A stretch of DNA of 64,000 nucleotides from Novosphingobium kaempferiae (GCF_021227995.1 NZ_CP089301.1:1612001-1676000); one strand, 5' to 3'; counted from the stretch's first letter, positions 25,638 to 33,417 are shown. Numbers and translations are program-made. Notes: a model not told the origin generated them from the letters alone.

Positions 25638-25997
25638 TCAGTCCTCCACCGGACGGAACAGGAGCAGCGGAGCCTCGCCGCCCTGCTCCACGAAGGCTTC
25701 GACCTTCATGCCGATGCGCAGTGTCTCGGGCGTCACGTCCTCCACCCGGCTCATCAGGCGCGCGCCTTCGTCGAGGTCGATCAGCGCGACGTGGTAGGGT
25801 TCGGCGGGCGGCTTTCGGCTGATCCACGACAGCGTATAGACACTGCCGCGACCGGACGCCTCGAACCATTCCAGCGCCTCGCTGGAGCCCGGTGCGGCGA
25901 GGCGGGGCGGGAAAACCACCGAGCCGTCCGGCGCGCGCTGGAGCAGCAGCCGCCCTTCCGCCAGCGCCGCGCGCCAGTGCGCCTCGGGTCCGGTCAT
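25638..25997 (-). CDS. DUF35 OB-fold acyl-CoA-associated protein with degenerate zinc ribbon
   Basis: A 119-aa protein. 'HWRAALAEGRLLLQRAPDG...FPPRLAAPGSSEALEWFEASGRGSVYTLSWISRKP' matches the rubredoxin-like-plus-OB-fold DUF35 family that partners thiolase-like enzymes. The four Cys of the usual zinc ribbon are all missing (around 22-25 and 34-39 they are Ala, Asp/Gly, Ala and Ser), so it cannot hold zinc in the normal way. It lies 2 bp from the Ltp2-like gene and overlaps the CaiB gene by ATGA. Probably forms a complex with the Ltp2-like protein and contributes the CoA-binding surface. Confidence 0.83.
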   Translation of the reverse strand: MTGPEAHWRAALAEGRLLLQRAPDGSVVFPPRLAAPGSSEALEWFEASGRGSVYTLSWISRKPPAEPYHVALIDLDEGARLMSRVEDVTPETLRIGMKVEAFVEQGGEAPLLLFRPVED

Positions 25998-27202
25998 GCC
26001 GCCGTCCTCACCGCGCCGCGTTCCTGCAAATCGGCGATCTCATCAGCCGAGAAGCCCGCTTCGCGCAGCACATCGAGGCTCTCGCCCCCGAGAGCGGGGC
26101 CGGGATCGCCGATGGCGCCGGGGGTTTCGGAGAAGGTCGTCGGGATGCCGGGGAAGCGCAGCTTGCCTTCGGGCGTGTCGCGCTCCTGCCAGAAGCCGGT
26201 CTCGACCAGATGCGGGTCGTCGAGCAGGTCGGTCAGGCTCTTGATCGCGGTCGCCGGGATATGCGCCTGTCGGAACAGTTCCACCCATTCCTCGGTCGAG
26301 CGCGTCTCGATCACTTCCGCCACTTTGGCCAGCACCGTGCCGATGTTCTGCGTGCGCGACCGCATCGAGGCGAACATCTCGTGCCGCGACCACTCCGGGT
26401 TGCCCAGCGCATCGAAGAAGGCGCGCCAGTGCTTGTCGTTGTAGATCATTACGCCGATGTAGCCGTCCGCCGTGCGATAGGGCCGCCGCGCTTCGGAGGT
26501 CGCGCGTGGATATTCGGGCGGGCCTTCGGGCGGCACGAACAGCGATCCGCACAAATGCTCGACCATGGCGAAGGAGACCAGCGTCTCGAACATCGGCACC
26601 TCGATCTCCTGACCGATGCCGGTCTTCTCCCGCGCATAGAGCGCGGCGATCACCGAGTAGGCGCCGGTAAGCCCCGCAACCTTGTCCGCGATCACCGTCG
26701 CGGCATAAGTCGGCTGCCCTCCGGAAAGCCGCGCCTGAAGGTCGACGATGCCCGACGCGGCCTGCACGATGTCGTCGTAGGCGGGATAGTCACGATACGG
26801 GCCGTTGCGGGCAAAGCCGTACATGTTGGCGTAGATGATCCCCGGATTGGCCGCCTTCAGCGCCGTATAGTCCAGCCCGAGCCGCCCGATCGCGCTCGAC
26901 CGCATCGAGTGGATGAACACGTCCGCGCCCTCCGCCATGCGCAGCAGCGCCGCGCGCGCCTCCGGCTGCTTGAGGTCGAGCACGATGGAGCGCTTGCCGC
27001 GGTTGACGTTGAGGAACATCGCCCCGCGCGAGGCGTCCGGCCCCGGCGGGATGAACCGCGTGGTGTCACCCTGCGGGCTCTCCACCTTGATCACGTCCGC
27101 GCCGAGGTCCGCGAAGATCTGGGTCGCGTAGGGGCCCATCAGCACGCTGGTGAGGTCGAGCACCTTCACGCCCGCCAGAGGGCCCTTGCCCATGCCGCTC
27201 AT
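25994..27202 (-). CDS. CaiB/BaiF family CoA-transferase (class III)
   Basis: A 402-aa formyl-CoA-transferase-like enzyme. 'LAGVKVLDLTSVLMGPYATQIFADLGADVIKVE' opens the family, the catalytic Asp lies in 'PAYDDIVQAASG' (D143), and 'ARNGPYRDYPAYDD' and 'ADKVAGLTGAYSVIAALYARE' are typical. Moves CoA between two acids without ATP. ATG 27202 has GGAGAATTT upstream. First gene of the unit CaiB-DUF35-Ltp2-like, whose overlaps mean one transcript. Divergent from the ThuA gene at 27304. No shared-operator copy is visible in front. Confidence 0.92.
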   Translation of the reverse strand: MSGMGKGPLAGVKVLDLTSVLMGPYATQIFADLGADVIKVESPQGDTTRFIPPGPDASRGAMFLNVNRGKRSIVLDLKQPEARAALLRMAEGADVFIHSMRSSAIGRLGLDYTALKAANPGIIYANMYGFARNGPYRDYPAYDDIVQAASGIVDLQARLSGGQPTYAATVIADKVAGLTGAYSVIAALYAREKTGIGQEIEVPMFETLVSFAMVEHLCGSLFVPPEGPPEYPRATSEARRPYRTADGYIGVMIYNDKHWRAFFDALGNPEWSRHEMFASMRSRTQNIGTVLAKVAEVIETRSTEEWVELFRQAHIPATAIKSLTDLLDDPHLVETGFWQERDTPEGKLRFPGIPTTFSETPGAIGDPGPALGGESLDVLREAGFSADEIADLQERGAVRTAA

Positions 27203-27272
27203 AGAAATTCTCCGGTCCCAAAGTTTCTGTTCATTGCCAAGCCCGATCCCGGTCCTACCCTCGTGCGCATGT

Positions 27273-27286
27273 ACGTGAGCACACGT
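27273..27286. promoter_or_regulatory. Small palindrome in the CaiB/ThuA divergent gap
   Basis: ACGTG-AGCA-CACGT, arms of 5 bp, 18 bp before the ThuA ATG (27304). It may be a regulator site for this divergent pair. It is unrelated in sequence to the shared operator. Chance occurrence cannot be excluded. Confidence 0.3.
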
Positions 27287-27303
27287 GAGGGGAGGCCGTT
27301 GAA

Positions 27304-28038
27304 ATGAAAGTTCACCTGATCGCCGCGGGCAAGTTCCACGATATCGACTATGCCCGCCTCGAACTGCTCAAGCTGCTGGCCGAGCGGCCGCGCATCCGCA
27401 CTTCGGTGGCGTCTGACTACGCCGATCTGGCGAGCCTCGAAGCGGCGGACCTGCTGATCAGCTACACCTGCGACATGGTGCCGACGAGCGACGCCGAAGT
27501 GGCCGCGCTGACCACTTTCCTCGAACGCGGCGGCCGTTGGCTGGCTCTTCACGGCACCAACGCGGTGCTGCGCTTCGGCGCGGATGGCGTGGTCGATACG
27601 CCGGACGAGGTTCCGGCCTTTACCGGCCTGCTCGGCACGCGCTTCGCAGGGCACCCGCCCATCGCGCCGTTCAAGGTCTTCGTCACCCGCGACGATCACG
27701 AAATGACGCAGGGCCTGCGCGATTTCCGGGTGGAGGACGAACTCTACCTGACGCACCGCACCGCGGACATCGACGTGCTGCTGCACACCAGCTTCACCGG
27801 CCGCTGCGACGAGTTCCGAGACGCCGACTGGGACGAGGCCGAAGTGCCCGTGCTCTACGAGCGCAAGGTGGGGCAGGGCGGGATCATGTACCTGACGCTC
27901 GGCCATTGCCGGGGCCATTACGACCTGCTGCCGGTAAGCCCGTTCTGGCCGCATCCGCAGCGCTGTGCCTGGAACTACCCGGTGTTCCATGAACTGCTGC
28001 GCCGGGGCATTACGTGGGGGCTTGCTCACGCCGGTTGA
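27304..28038 (+). CDS. ThuA-like domain protein, copy 2
   Basis: A 244-aa protein. 'KVHLIAAGKFHDIDYARLELLKLL', 'LLISYTCDMVPTSDAEVAALTTFLERGGRWLALHGTNAVLR' and 'GGIMYLTLGHCRGHYD' match the ThuA-like glutamine-amidotransferase fold. It differs clearly from copy 1 at 20579. Its 3' end overlaps the convergent TetR paralog 2 gene by 13 bp. It is divergent from the CaiB/DUF35/Ltp2-like unit. Function unknown; two copies in one catabolic region suggest a real pathway role. Confidence 0.83.
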   Translation: MKVHLIAAGKFHDIDYARLELLKLLAERPRIRTSVASDYADLASLEAADLLISYTCDMVPTSDAEVAALTTFLERGGRWLALHGTNAVLRFGADGVVDTPDEVPAFTGLLGTRFAGHPPIAPFKVFVTRDDHEMTQGLRDFRVEDELYLTHRTADIDVLLHTSFTGRCDEFRDADWDEAEVPVLYERKVGQGGIMYLTLGHCRGHYDLLPVSPFWPHPQRCAWNYPVFHELLRRGITWGLAHAG

Positions 28039-28646
28039 TCCTCCGGCCTGAGGGCGTGGAGCTGGGTTTCCAGCGCTTCGAGCACCGGCTCCACCAGCCC
28101 AGCGTCCATCGCGCCGGTCAGCAGGTTGACCGCCATGCCCTCCATCGTCGCCTGCGAGATCGCCATGGCCAGTGCGAAGCTTTCGGGGCTCGCCTGCCAT
28201 TCGGGATAGAGCTGGACGGCGAGCTGGTTGAACCGTTCCCGGAACTCTACCTGCAACGGCATCAGCACGGCGGCGAGGTCGGGGTTGGTGCGCGCGGCGA
28301 CGGCGAGTTCATGGAAGGCGATGAAGGCGGGCTTCTGGATCTGCTTCCAGTAGGTGCGCACCATCGCACCGTGGTCCAGCGCGCTTCGCTCCGCCGCGCG
28401 GCGGAAGGCCCGCAGGCGGCGTTCGTGCAGGTGCATGATCGTCGCTTTGATGAGCGAGACGCCGTTGTCGAAATGATGGAGCATCGCTCCGCGCGAAAGC
28501 CCCGCCTCGATCGCCACCTGCGGCGTGGTGGTGCGCGAATAGCCGCTGCGGACGAGCACCCGGATCGTCGCGTCGATCAGGCGCGCGCGGGTCTGGGCGC
28601 TTTTCAGCGCCTGCATCGTCGGTTCGTCCGCGCCGGTCCGTCTCAC
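28026..28646 (-). CDS. TetR/AcrR family repressor, paralog 2
   Basis: A 206-aa regulator with the same architecture as paralogs 1 and 3. The HTH reads 'TTTPQVAIEAGLSRGAMLHHFDN', followed by 'HERRLRAFRRAAE' and 'QKPAFIAFHELAVAARTNPDL'. I place the start at GTG 28646, behind GGGAGAG at about nine bases; an internal ATG at 28616 is an alternative, and upstream ATGs overlap the operator. Divergent from the TIM-barrel isomerase gene, with operator copy G between, the best palindrome of the set. Likely autoregulated. Overlaps ThuA copy 2 at the 3' end. Confidence 0.87.
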   Translation of the reverse strand: MRRTGADEPTMQALKSAQTRARLIDATIRVLVRSGYSRTTTPQVAIEAGLSRGAMLHHFDNGVSLIKATIMHLHERRLRAFRRAAERSALDHGAMVRTYWKQIQKPAFIAFHELAVAARTNPDLAAVLMPLQVEFRERFNQLAVQLYPEWQASPESFALAMAISQATMEGMAVNLLTGAMDAGLVEPVLEALETQLHALRPEDQPA

Positions 28647-28727
28647 GGGTGTTGCGCTCTCCCAAGCTGGCGGGCCGGTGCGTCCGGCCTCGCGAACTTC
28701 ATTGGGTAGCGCAATCCGGAGCATAAA

Positions 28728-28756
28728 AAAAGACATCCATGAATGTCTTTTATAAT
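28728..28756. promoter_or_regulatory. Shared TetR-type operator, copy G, with overlapping -10 box
   Basis: AAAAGACATC-CATG-AATGTCTTTT, 24 bp with one mismatched pair: the cleanest copy. The next bases are TATAAT (28751-28756), a consensus -10 hexamer pointing to the isomerase ATG at 28790. A repressor here would block RNA polymerase. It serves the TetR paralog 2/isomerase divergent pair. Confidence 0.8.
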
Positions 28757-28789
28757 TATGCTGGCGCGAATCGAACGGGAGAGACGCCG

Positions 28790-29602
28790 ATGAGCGCGAC
28801 AAGCCGATTTGCCCTGTCGCTGCACCAGCTTACCGCGCTGGATGCCAGCCCCGCGCGCCTCGTCGAACTGGCGGGAGCGGAGGGCTGTGATCACGTCTGC
28901 CTGTTCACTTTCGTGCCCGAGGCCGCGCGTGGGCGCTACCCTCTGGTCAGCGCCGCCGATGTGCCCGATCTTTCCGCGCGCATGGCCGATGCCGGAGTCT
29001 CGCTGTGCAACCTCGAAGTCTTCCCGCTCGACGGCAGCGAGGATTTCGACGCCTTCGCCCGCGCGCTGGAAACCGGCGCAAAGCTGGGGGCGACCAAGGC
29101 CACCGCGCATGTCCATGAGGTGTCCGGGATTGCCGAGGCGGTGGATCGCTTCGGTGCGTTCTGCGATCTTGCGGCAGGCTACGGCATCGTCCCGGGGCTG
29201 GAGTTCATGGGCTTCTCCGCCATCGCCGACATCGGCGCGGCGGCCGCCGTGGTGCGCGGTGCGGGCAAGGGGAACATTACCTGTGACGCGCTCCACCTGA
29301 TCCGCAACGGCGGCTCGGTGGCGGACGTAGCGGCCCATGCCGATATCATCGGTTACGCCCAGCTATGCGATGGCCCGCTGTTCCGCCCGCGCGAGGAGTG
29401 GTGGGCCGAAGCGGTCCGAGCCCGCGAACTGCCGGGCTCCGGCGACTTCCCGCTGGTCGAGATCGTGCGCGCCTTGCGCGACGGCACCGTGATCGAGGTG
29501 GAAGTCCCTCGCGCTGATGACGCCAAGGCCGGGATGACTGCCGCCGAGCGGGTCAGCCGCGCCGTTGCTGCGACCCGCTCTGTGCTGGATCGGGCAGGAT
29601 GA
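28790..29602 (+). CDS. Sugar phosphate isomerase/epimerase-like TIM-barrel protein
   Basis: A 270-aa protein of the xylose-isomerase-like TIM-barrel (AP endonuclease 2) family. Visible elements are 'FALSLHQLTALDASPARLVELAGAEGCDHV', 'PGLEFMGFSAIADI' (Glu metal ligand), 'NITCDALHLIRNGG' (Asp) and 'YAQLCDGP' (Asp). The ribosome site ACGGGAGAGACGCC precedes ATG 28790. Such proteins isomerise keto/aldo sugars or hydroxy-keto compounds, or act as inosose dehydratases. Here, in a CoA pathway and next to a repressor, the substrate may be non-sugar. It is the gene most tightly placed behind a shared operator. Confidence 0.82.
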   Translation: MSATSRFALSLHQLTALDASPARLVELAGAEGCDHVCLFTFVPEAARGRYPLVSAADVPDLSARMADAGVSLCNLEVFPLDGSEDFDAFARALETGAKLGATKATAHVHEVSGIAEAVDRFGAFCDLAAGYGIVPGLEFMGFSAIADIGAAAAVVRGAGKGNITCDALHLIRNGGSVADVAAHADIIGYAQLCDGPLFRPREEWWAEAVRARELPGSGDFPLVEIVRALRDGTVIEVEVPRADDAKAGMTAAERVSRAVAATRSVLDRAG

Positions 29603-29620
29603 GGCTATTCACGGCCCGCG

Positions 29621-29641
29621 GTCCCGGATCAAGTCCGGGAC
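29621..29641. repeat. Perfect hairpin GTCCCGGA/TCCGGGAC between convergent genes
   Basis: Arms of 8 bp around a 5-base loop. The stop codon of the TetR gene 29629-30336 lies in the loop, so the repeat supplies the last codons of that gene. It resembles a short palindromic repeat family I associate with sphingomonads. It may terminate both convergent genes. Confidence 0.7.
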
Positions 29642-30336
29642 GACGTATCCAGCACCGCCTCCATCCGCGCGACGAGCCCCGCCAGCCGGTCGATCTCGGA
29701 CGGCCCCTTGGGCTCCCCCGGATCCGACAGCACGCCCGAGAGCAGCACGTCCACGTAGCGCTTGGCTTCCGCGTCGATGTCGAGCGGGCGGCCGATGAAG
29801 CTGGTGCGCATAGCGACGTGCTCCAGCCCACCGAACATCATGTCGCGGATCATCACGGGGTCCACATCGGCCCGCGCCTTGCCCGCGTCCTTGGCCTGCT
29901 GGACGGCATCCACCACGCTTTTCGCGAACAGGTGGTTCAGCTTGTGCAGCGCGGTGCCGCGATAGTCCTGCCAGCGCAGTTCCTGGTAGAACACGCGGTG
30001 CAGCTTGGGCGTCTCCTCCATGGACCGCATGAAGCGCACGGCGATCAGCGTCAGCTGCGAGCGCAGGTCGTCGATGTTGCGCAACTCGCCCGTGAGCCGC
30101 TCGACGAAGGGCGTCGCCCAATCGGCAAGAACCTGGTTCACAAGCTCCTGCTTGTTGTCGTAGTATTTGTAGACCGTGGCCTCGGACACGCCCGCCAGCT
30201 TGGCGATCTTCGCCATGGAGGTGGCCTTCGCGCCTTCCTCCTCGATAAGCTGGCGCGCGGCGGCGAGGATTTCCTGCGGGCGGTAGTCCTTGCGACGCCG
30301 CCAGGCGAGCGGCTCTGCCTCGGTGCTCTTCGCCAT
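29629..30336 (-). CDS. TetR family transcriptional regulator (unrelated to the three paralogs)
   Basis: A 235-aa regulator. The HTH 'ILAAARQLIEEEGAKATSMAKIAKLAGVSEATVYKYYDNKQELVNQVL' is typical TetR but its recognition helix (SEATVYKYY) differs from the LSRGAM group, so it should bind another site. Start ATG 30336 has GAGGATAG upstream; a GTG at 30369 would add 11 residues. It is divergent from the hot-dog/ligase operon 30458-32704 and probably controls it. The C-terminal residues derive from a hairpin repeat. Confidence 0.88.
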   Translation of the reverse strand: MAKSTEAEPLAWRRRKDYRPQEILAAARQLIEEEGAKATSMAKIAKLAGVSEATVYKYYDNKQELVNQVLADWATPFVERLTGELRNIDDLRSQLTLIAVRFMRSMEETPKLHRVFYQELRWQDYRGTALHKLNHLFAKSVVDAVQQAKDAGKARADVDPVMIRDMMFGGLEHVAMRTSFIGRPLDIDAEAKRYVDVLLSGVLSDPGEPKGPSEIDRLAGLVARMEAVLDTSSRT

Positions 30337-30457
30337 GGTAATTGAACTATCCTCATTTGCAGTTGACACCCGAGGGCAGGACTTGCAGCTTTACGGCAAT
30401 TGCGGCGACTTGCAAGAAGTCAGGTCGAACTCATCAACCATGCGATACGGGAGAAGC

Positions 30458-30865
30458 ATGGGCCATTTCACGATTGCCCCCGGGCGCTTCGACCTGTCTG
30501 CCGCGCTGGACGACGCGATCCGCGCATCCTGCGCCGCGCCCGCTCGCTCCGGTGCTGAAGCGCACCCGATCTTCGCCTTCGTCGCCGCGCTCGGCGGCAT
30601 GGGCGCACGGGTGCGGGACGTATGCCGCGACCTCGGACTCGCGTTCGACAGCGGGGCGGTGCTGGGCCGCTGCCGGATCGACTACGACGCGCCGATGACT
30701 GTCGATACCGCCTACGACGTCGCGGCGGAGGTCGTCTTGCTGGAGCGCAAGGCCAGTCGCCGCTTCGGCGCGGCGGACCATCTGACGCTGGGCATGACGG
30801 TCAGCGCGGGCGGACGGCCCCATGCGCGGGTGCAACTGACCACCATCATGCCGGTGATCGCATGA
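30458..30865 (+). CDS. MaoC/FAS1-like hot-dog subunit, non-catalytic half
   Basis: A 135-aa protein that I read as an N-terminal-type hot-dog domain of a split MaoC dehydratase. 'AVLGRCRIDYDAPMTVDTAYDVAAEVVLLERKASRRFGAADHLTLGMTV' resembles the FAS1-like dehydratase half, with no Asp/His catalytic motif. Start ATG 30458 follows ACGGGAGAAGC. It overlaps the next hot-dog gene by ATGA. Heteromeric MaoC pairs are known in actinobacterial steroid side-chain degradation. Family assignment is moderate because similarity is weak by eye. Confidence 0.68.
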   Translation: MGHFTIAPGRFDLSAALDDAIRASCAAPARSGAEAHPIFAFVAALGGMGARVRDVCRDLGLAFDSGAVLGRCRIDYDAPMTVDTAYDVAAEVVLLERKASRRFGAADHLTLGMTVSAGGRPHARVQLTTIMPVIA

Positions 30866-31257
30866 GCGCGTGGAAACTCGACGCCGTGCCTGCCGAAGTC
30901 ATGGCGCTGTGGTGCGAGGCGCTGGGCGACGACAACGCCATCCACGTCGATCCCGCCGCCGCCGAAGCGCTCGGCTTCGGACCGCGCACGGTCAATCCGG
31001 GGCCGACGAACCTCGCCTATCTCCTCAACATGGCGATGGAGACGCGGCCGGGTGCGGAGATCCGCTCGGTCGAGGCGGCGCTGCTCGGCAACGTGCTGGC
31101 GGGAGATGCTGTCGTAGCGCGCGGAACGTGGCATGATGACACCTGCGACGCCGAACTGGCGGTCGCACCGGACCAGACGGTCCTCAAGGCAAGAATAGAA
31201 ATGTCTCACGGGAGAGAGCCTGATGATGGAGAAGGCCTTCGCAGCCAGCGTCTATGA
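30862..31257 (+). CDS. MaoC-like dehydratase/hydratase subunit, catalytic half
   Basis: A 131-aa hot-dog protein. 'WCEALGDDNAIHVDPAAAEALGFGPRTVNPGPTNLAYLL' is the hydratase motif with the Asp/His pair (D-x-N-x-x-H). The usual HG after FG is replaced by NP, a variant. It overlaps the preceding subunit gene by 4 nt and the ligase gene by 35 nt; the ligase ribosome site lies inside its last codons. Its last 15 residues read through that leader and may be poorly conserved. Probably forms a heterodimer with the 30458 product. Confidence 0.78.
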   Translation: MSAWKLDAVPAEVMALWCEALGDDNAIHVDPAAAEALGFGPRTVNPGPTNLAYLLNMAMETRPGAEIRSVEAALLGNVLAGDAVVARGTWHDDTCDAELAVAPDQTVLKARIEMSHGREPDDGEGLRSQRL

Positions 31258-32704
31258 CCTGATCGCCATGCGCGTGCGGGCGGCTCCGCAGGCGCTGGCT
31301 ATCGTACAGGGCGACATGCGCCTCTGCTATGCCGAGGTGATGGCCTGCGTCGATGCCGTCGCCGCCGACTTCGCCGCCCGCGGATTGGTGCGCGGGCAGC
31401 GCGTGGCGATCCTGTCGGAGAACCGTTTCGAGTATACGGCGGTGCAGATCGCCTGTGCCAAGCTGGGCCTGATCGCCGCCTGCCTCAACTGGCGCCTGTC
31501 CGATGCCGAGATGCGGCACTGCGTCGAACTGGTGGCCCCGTCGCTGATCGTCGCTTCGCCGCGCCATCTGGAGGCGGCAGGCAAGGTTGCCAATGGGCGC
31601 GCGCTGGCGGCCATCGACACGCTCGGCGCGCCGGGTGAGACGGCCAGCGTCGCAGAGCCCGAGGACGGCCTGCTCATCATCTACACAAGCGGCACTACGG
31701 GACTGCCCAAGGCCGCCGTCATCAGCCATCGTGCGGAGGTCGCGCGGATGTGCGCGATGCGGCTCGACATGGGCGTGGAGATGTCCGACGCCTACATCTC
31801 CTGGGCGCCGATGTTCCACATGGGCGGGACCGAGCACCTGCTAGCGACATTGATGTGCGGCGGCACCGGCGTCATCGTCGACGGCTTCGATCCCGATGCG
31901 CTGGTCGATGCGCTGGAGGAATTCCCGGTGGGCTGGCTCATGCTGGTCCCCGCCACGATCGAGCCGCTGCTGGAACGCCTCGCCGCGCGGCAGGCGCGTG
32001 TGCGCGGGGTGAAGGCGGTGGGCTGCATGGCGGATCTCGTCCCCTCTGCGACGATCGCCGCGATCACGACCGCATTGGGGGCTCCTTACCTCAACTCCTT
32101 TGGCGCGACGGAAACGGGGATGCCGCCGCTTTCAGCCGACCTCATCCCGGTCGGCGCGACGCCCTCCGCCTTTCCCAAGCGACTCAGCATGCTGTGCGAC
32201 CTGCGCCTGCTCGATGCCGAGGGGCGCGAGGTCGCGGATGGCGAGACCGGCGAGGCCTGCGTGCGCGGGCCGACGCTTTTCAGCGGTTATTGGAACGCGG
32301 ACGCCACAAACGCCGAATGCTTCGCAGGGGACCGCTTCCACATGGGCGACCTGTTCCGGCGGAAGCCGGAAGGCTTCGAGTTCGTCGGGCGCTCCAAGTA
32401 TCTCATCAAGTCAGGCGGAGAGAACATCTATCCGGCGGAGATCGAGCGCGTCCTGTTCGCCGACGCTCGCGTCAACGACGCCATCGTCGTGCGCCGCCCG
32501 GACCCGCAGTGGGGCGAGGTGCCGGTGGCGGTGATCGCGCGGAATGACCCCTCGCTCGACGAGGCGATGGTGCTGGAGATGTGCCGTCAGGCGCTGGCTG
32601 GATACAAGCGCCCCAAGCATGTGCGCTTCATCGAGATGGAGGCATTCCCACGCAGCGCCAGCGGCAAGATCATCCGTGAGGAAGTGGAAGCGATGATCGG
32701 GTAG
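31223..32704 (+). CDS. AMP-forming acyl-CoA synthetase (ligase 3)
   Basis: A 493-aa ANL ligase, shorter than ligases 1 and 2. The P-loop reads 'YTSGTTGLPKA', then 'NSFGATETG', 'GYWNADATNAECF', 'GRSKYLIKSGGENIYPAEIE' and the terminal 'FPRSASGKIIREE' with the catalytic Lys. ATG 31223 and 31226 are both possible behind ACGGGAGAGAGCC. Translated together with the split MaoC pair. It activates another acid, perhaps a later intermediate or side-chain acid. A 134-bp inverted-repeat element follows its stop. Confidence 0.92.
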   Translation: MMEKAFAASVYDLIAMRVRAAPQALAIVQGDMRLCYAEVMACVDAVAADFAARGLVRGQRVAILSENRFEYTAVQIACAKLGLIAACLNWRLSDAEMRHCVELVAPSLIVASPRHLEAAGKVANGRALAAIDTLGAPGETASVAEPEDGLLIIYTSGTTGLPKAAVISHRAEVARMCAMRLDMGVEMSDAYISWAPMFHMGGTEHLLATLMCGGTGVIVDGFDPDALVDALEEFPVGWLMLVPATIEPLLERLAARQARVRGVKAVGCMADLVPSATIAAITTALGAPYLNSFGATETGMPPLSADLIPVGATPSAFPKRLSMLCDLRLLDAEGREVADGETGEACVRGPTLFSGYWNADATNAECFAGDRFHMGDLFRRKPEGFEFVGRSKYLIKSGGENIYPAEIERVLFADARVNDAIVVRRPDPQWGEVPVAVIARNDPSLDEAMVLEMCRQALAGYKRPKHVRFIEMEAFPRSASGKIIREEVEAMIG

Positions 32705-32710
32705 AGCGCC

Positions 32711-32844
32711 AATTCCTCCCCGAGCTTGTCTCGGGGAGGGGGGTGCCGCCGCAGGCGGTGGTGGAGGGGGAGAACTTCGCGCCATTCCCCCTCCGTCAGC
32801 CCTGACGGGCTGCCACCTCCCCGAGACAAGCTCGGGGAGGAATT
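32711..32844. repeat. 134-bp MITE-like element with perfect 29-bp terminal inverted repeats
   Basis: 32711-32739 is the exact reverse complement of 32816-32844. Each arm is itself a hairpin (CTCCCCGAG/CTCGGGGAG), and the middle holds a further palindrome, GTCAGCCCTGACGGGCT. The element starts 7 bases after the ligase 3 stop and ends just before the convergent SnoaL-like stop. No coding capacity. It resembles short palindromic repeats I associate with sphingomonad genomes; mobility is not shown. Confidence 0.85.
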
Positions 32845-32845
32845 T

Positions 32846-33400
32846 TCAGCCTCTGCCGCGCGATTTCTCGTAGGCGATCCAGGTCGGCAGGCGCTCCGGG
32901 AAGTCCGCGGGCATTGGCTCGGGATAGGCGTGGTTGCGCAAGGGCGTGGAGAGGATTCCGGGATATTCCTCGATCGGCACGTAGTAGAGGAAGCCGATGG
33001 TGCGCTCGGCAAACTTCCACCCCGCATCGGTGTTTCTGTACTTGTCGTCGTAGCGGATGGCGGTGACCATCATCTTGCCGTTGCGCCACAGTTCCGCATG
33101 GCCGATCACCCGGCCGGTCGCCTCCTGAGAACCATCACCCACGAAGTCGATCTGCACGTCGTGCATGAAGTGATGGCCGGGACCAAGCACATCGAAGCGC
33201 CCGTCGTACTGCGTCATGATCGCGTCGATGCCGGTGGCGTTCATCACGCCGTCCGCCGACTTGAGAACGGCATCGGGTGCGAAGAGGACGCGGATGGCAT
33301 CGATGTCGCGGTCGTCGATGGTGAAGCAGTAGCGGGCGATAAGCTGGCGGATCTGCGATTCCGCTTCGAGTTTGGCGATACGCTCTTCCAGGGTCGGCAT
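32846..33400 (-). CDS. SnoaL-like/NTF2-fold protein
   Basis: A 184-aa protein. '[44 protein letters not shown]' is the typical start of bacterial SnoaL-like proteins, followed by '[30 protein letters not shown]' and 'GWKFAERTI'. This alpha+beta barrel includes isomerases, cyclases, dehydratases and the beta subunits of ring-hydroxylating oxygenases. Start ATG 33400. First gene after the GMC-FAD run on the same strand (17 bp behind the GMC stop). Function unknown; the fold makes an oxygenase beta-subunit role possible but unsupported. Confidence 0.8.
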   Translation of the reverse strand: MPTLEERIAKLEAESQIRQLIARYCFTIDDRDIDAIRVLFAPDAVLKSADGVMNATGIDAIMTQYDGRFDVLGPGHHFMHDVQIDFVGDGSQEATGRVIGHAELWRNGKMMVTAIRYDDKYRNTDAGWKFAERTIGFLYYVPIEEYPGILSTPLRNHAYPEPMPADFPERLPTWIAYEKSRGRG

Positions 33401-33417
33401 GGTTCTCTCCTTGATTG

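Noticed and set aside
32846..33400. SnoaL-like protein as a ring-hydroxylating oxygenase beta subunit
   Set aside because: The fold is shared, but it is not adjacent to any alpha-subunit gene and lacks obvious beta-subunit sequence signatures.
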